NCBI GenBank assembly: GCA_028289725.1
Contig: JANQOH010000407.1
Location: forward strand, 1-8,142
Reading direction: 5' to 3'
From: Alphaproteobacteria bacterium
Lineage (GTDB): Bacteria > Pseudomonadota > Alphaproteobacteria > UBA7887
Length of the DNA stretch: 8,142 nucleotides
How positions within the stretch are numbered: the first letter of the stretch is position 1; every line of letters begins with the position of its first letter. This document shows positions 6,962 through 8,142 of this stretch, piece by piece. A program made the translations under genes and the position numbers. Under the pieces are notes generated by a model. It saw only the letters and a program-made list of their open reading frames with translations. It searched no databases and was not told where the DNA came from.

Positions 6962-7740
6962 GACCGCCCTTCCCCGCTTAGCTCCAGCGTCGCCTTCAAA
7001 TGCGAAATTAGCGGATATAGCGCCGCCATCAAGGCAATCGCGAATCCCCAAGCGCCTTCGCGATAGCCGCGCCGTTGAAAGTAGCATTTTATGAAGCGCC
7101 CAATGCTGCGACGGAGCGTCGATCGCATCGGTGGCAATCGCGCACCGGATGCCACCAGATCCGCCGCGCGCGCATCGCTATACCGCTTCAAACGGTCGAT
7201 CATGTCGTTGAAATCACGATCGACAAAATGAGCGATCGGGGTCTGCAGCCAACGCTTCGGGCCCTCAAGCGTCAAGCTCGGGTGAACCCGCTGCGCGCCC
7301 CATGTTTTTGCGCCTCGACTTGAAAGGCGTGGTGCAGCGCCAACACCCCACGAGCCGCCCCAACCATGCTTTACCAAACGTTCGCCAATGTAATTGTCGA
7401 ACGGGATGAGGAAGTAACCTGGCGACGCGTCGGCGATGACGGTGCGGATTTCTTCAAAGAGTGCGGCCGGCGCGCGTTCGTCCGCATCCACCTCCAAGTT
7501 CCAGTCCCCTGAGCTCGCCGAAAGTCCTGTGTTGCGCCGGTCGCCCTCCAAAGGCCAAGCGCCTTCGATGACCTTGGCGTTATGGGATTCGGCAATCGCC
7601 TTCGAGTTGTCGCTGCATCGATCTAGCACGACAATTAGCTCGTCCGCGGGCGCAAGGCATGCGAGGCAATCCTCGAGCTGGTGGGCTTCGTTATGCGCGA
7701 CAACGACAGCGGACAAACGCGGCGCGCCTGGAGCCGTCAC
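6958..7740 (-). CDS. Glycosyltransferase family 2, WaaE/LpsC-like LPS core enzyme
   Basis: This 260-residue GT-A protein matches the size and layout of the WaaE/KdtX/LpsC group, which adds glucose or another hexose to the LPS inner core on the cytoplasmic side. The N-terminal strand carries Ala-His-Asn-Glu at 15-18. A Leu-Asp-Arg-Cys-Ser-Asp segment lies at 39-44, and the metal-binding Asp-Ala-Asp-Glu-Arg motif at 85-89 is the typical D-x-D of these enzymes. A Trp/Gly-rich acceptor region with Gln-Arg-Val-His-Pro is near the middle, and the C-terminus has an amphipathic to hydrophobic helix that may touch the membrane. The start chosen is GTG at 7740, which overlaps the GT9 stop as GTGA and sits nine residues before the first conserved strand. 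No clear Shine-Dalgarno precedes it, so coupling to GT9 translation is likely. A frame open to 7908 only adds residues antiparallel to no domain and overlapping GT9. The exact sugar is unknown. Confidence 0.9.
   Translation of the reverse strand: MTAPGAPRLSAVVVAHNEAHQLEDCLACLAPADELIVVLDRCSDNSKAIAESHNAKVIEGAWPLEGDRRNTGLSASSGDWNLEVDADERAPAALFEEIRTVIADASPGYFLIPFDNYIGERLVKHGWGGSWGVGAAPRLSSRGAKTWGAQRVHPSLTLEGPKRWLQTPIAHFVDRDFNDMIDRLKRYSDARAADLVASGARLPPMRSTLRRSIGRFIKCYFQRRGYREGAWGFAIALMAALYPLISHLKATLELSGEGRS
6967..6973 (-). promoter_or_regulatory. Ribosome binding site deciding the GTG start of the GT4 gene
   Basis: On the minus strand GGAAGGG lies five bases before the GTG at 6961, within the final codons of the GT2 gene. 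This is the strongest Shine-Dalgarno in the series and favours 6961 over the upstream in-frame start at 7087. Confidence 0.65.
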
Positions 7741-8142
7741 GACACAGCCGCCGAGGTACGCCGCAAAAGGGTTTCCGCGGCCGCCTGCACTTTGTCGACC
7801 GTGAGCGATCCCATCAGCGTCCCCGTCGTGCGATGGTCGTAGCCGGGTGTGCCGACCAGATCGTCGTAGCCCTCGGGAGTGCGAACAACCGCGCACGCGT
7901 GGCCCCACGGCGCGTAATGCTGGTCGCGACTTGGCCCGAATAAGCCGAGCGTTGGTGCGCCGGTCGCGGCGGCGATGTGCATTAACCCGGAATCGTTGCC
8001 GATGTAGAGTTGTGCACGCTGCAAACAGGCCGCGACCGTCAGAAGCCCGCCCGTGCCAATCAAATCGGTCGTCCGCCCGCGCGGCAAATCTTGGAGCACG
8101 GCGGCCGCCTGCTCACGATCCTCCGGCGCGCCGAACACGGCG
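7737..8142 (-). CDS. Glycosyltransferase family 9 (heptosyltransferase-like), C-terminal part
   Basis: Only the last 134 or so residues are visible; the gene begins beyond the right edge, since coding continues to the last bases. The hallmark of GT9 enzymes is present: Gly-Asn-Asp-Ser-Gly-Leu-Met-His-Ile-Ala-Ala-Ala followed by Gly-Leu-Phe-Gly-Pro-Ser. This is the nucleotide-sugar binding segment of ADP-heptose:LPS heptosyltransferases such as WaaC, WaaF and WaaQ. Upstream, the visible part starts in a Phe-Gly-Ala-Pro-Glu-Asp strand, and a Leu-Ile-Gly-Thr-Gly-Gly loop precedes the hallmark motif. The family acts in the cytoplasm on lipid A-core precursors. GT9 members can use sugars other than heptose, so the donor stays open. 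Its TGA stop overlaps the GTG start of the GT2 gene by four bases, and it heads the visible part of the operon. Confidence 0.92.
   Translation of the reverse strand, partial: AVFGAPEDREQAAAVLQDLPRGRTTDLIGTGGLLTVAACLQRAQLYIGNDSGLMHIAAATGAPTLGLFGPSRDQHYAPWGHACAVVRTPEGYDDLVGTPGYDHRTTGTLMGSLTVDKVQAAAETLLRRTSAAVS

Overview
The window looks like a chromosomal segment of a GC-rich Gram-negative bacterium, most likely a proteobacterium and plausibly an alphaproteobacterium. The Gram-negative call rests on the GT9 (heptosyltransferase-type) and WaaE/LpsC-like GT2 enzymes of lipopolysaccharide core synthesis. The class assignment is inference from composition and gene style. I see no mobile elements, CRISPR arrays, rRNA or tRNA genes, and nothing that looks compositionally foreign.

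Left part, plus strand (1-1771). The window opens inside a polytopic membrane protein that resembles the C-terminal part of a GT87/DUF2029 polyprenyl-phosphate-sugar-dependent glycosyltransferase. A 164-nt intergenic region follows, holding a perfect 17-nt palindrome. Next is a J-domain protein with an N-terminal HPD-containing J domain, a polar linker, a four-cysteine zinc-ribbon-like module and a C-terminal membrane helix.

Right part, minus strand (8142 down to 1768). Six genes run in the same direction and look like one transcription unit. In order of transcription they are: GT9 glycosyltransferase (5' end outside the window), GT2 glycosyltransferase, GT4 glycosyltransferase, a glutamine-hydrolysing asparagine-synthase-type amidotransferase (asnB-like), trehalose-6-phosphate synthase (otsA) and trehalose-6-phosphate phosphatase (otsB). 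The first four are joined by stop/start overlaps (GTGA, GTGA, TAATG), so they are probably translationally coupled. A 99-nt gap then precedes otsA, and otsA and otsB are 17 nt apart.

The upstream module probably assembles and decorates a cell-surface glycan, such as the LPS core or a related polysaccharide. The asnB-like enzyme may either make asparagine or amidate a sugar carboxylate. OtsA and OtsB form the complete two-step route from UDP-glucose and glucose-6-phosphate to trehalose. Whether trehalose synthesis is functionally tied to the surface-glycan genes or simply shares their transcript cannot be decided from sequence. The otsB and J-domain genes converge and share a 4-nt CTAG that contains both stop codons.

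Most of the window is ordinary. The points most worth a second look are the coupling of an LPS-type glycosyltransferase cluster to asnB and otsAB, the membrane-anchored zinc-ribbon J protein, and the palindrome upstream of it.
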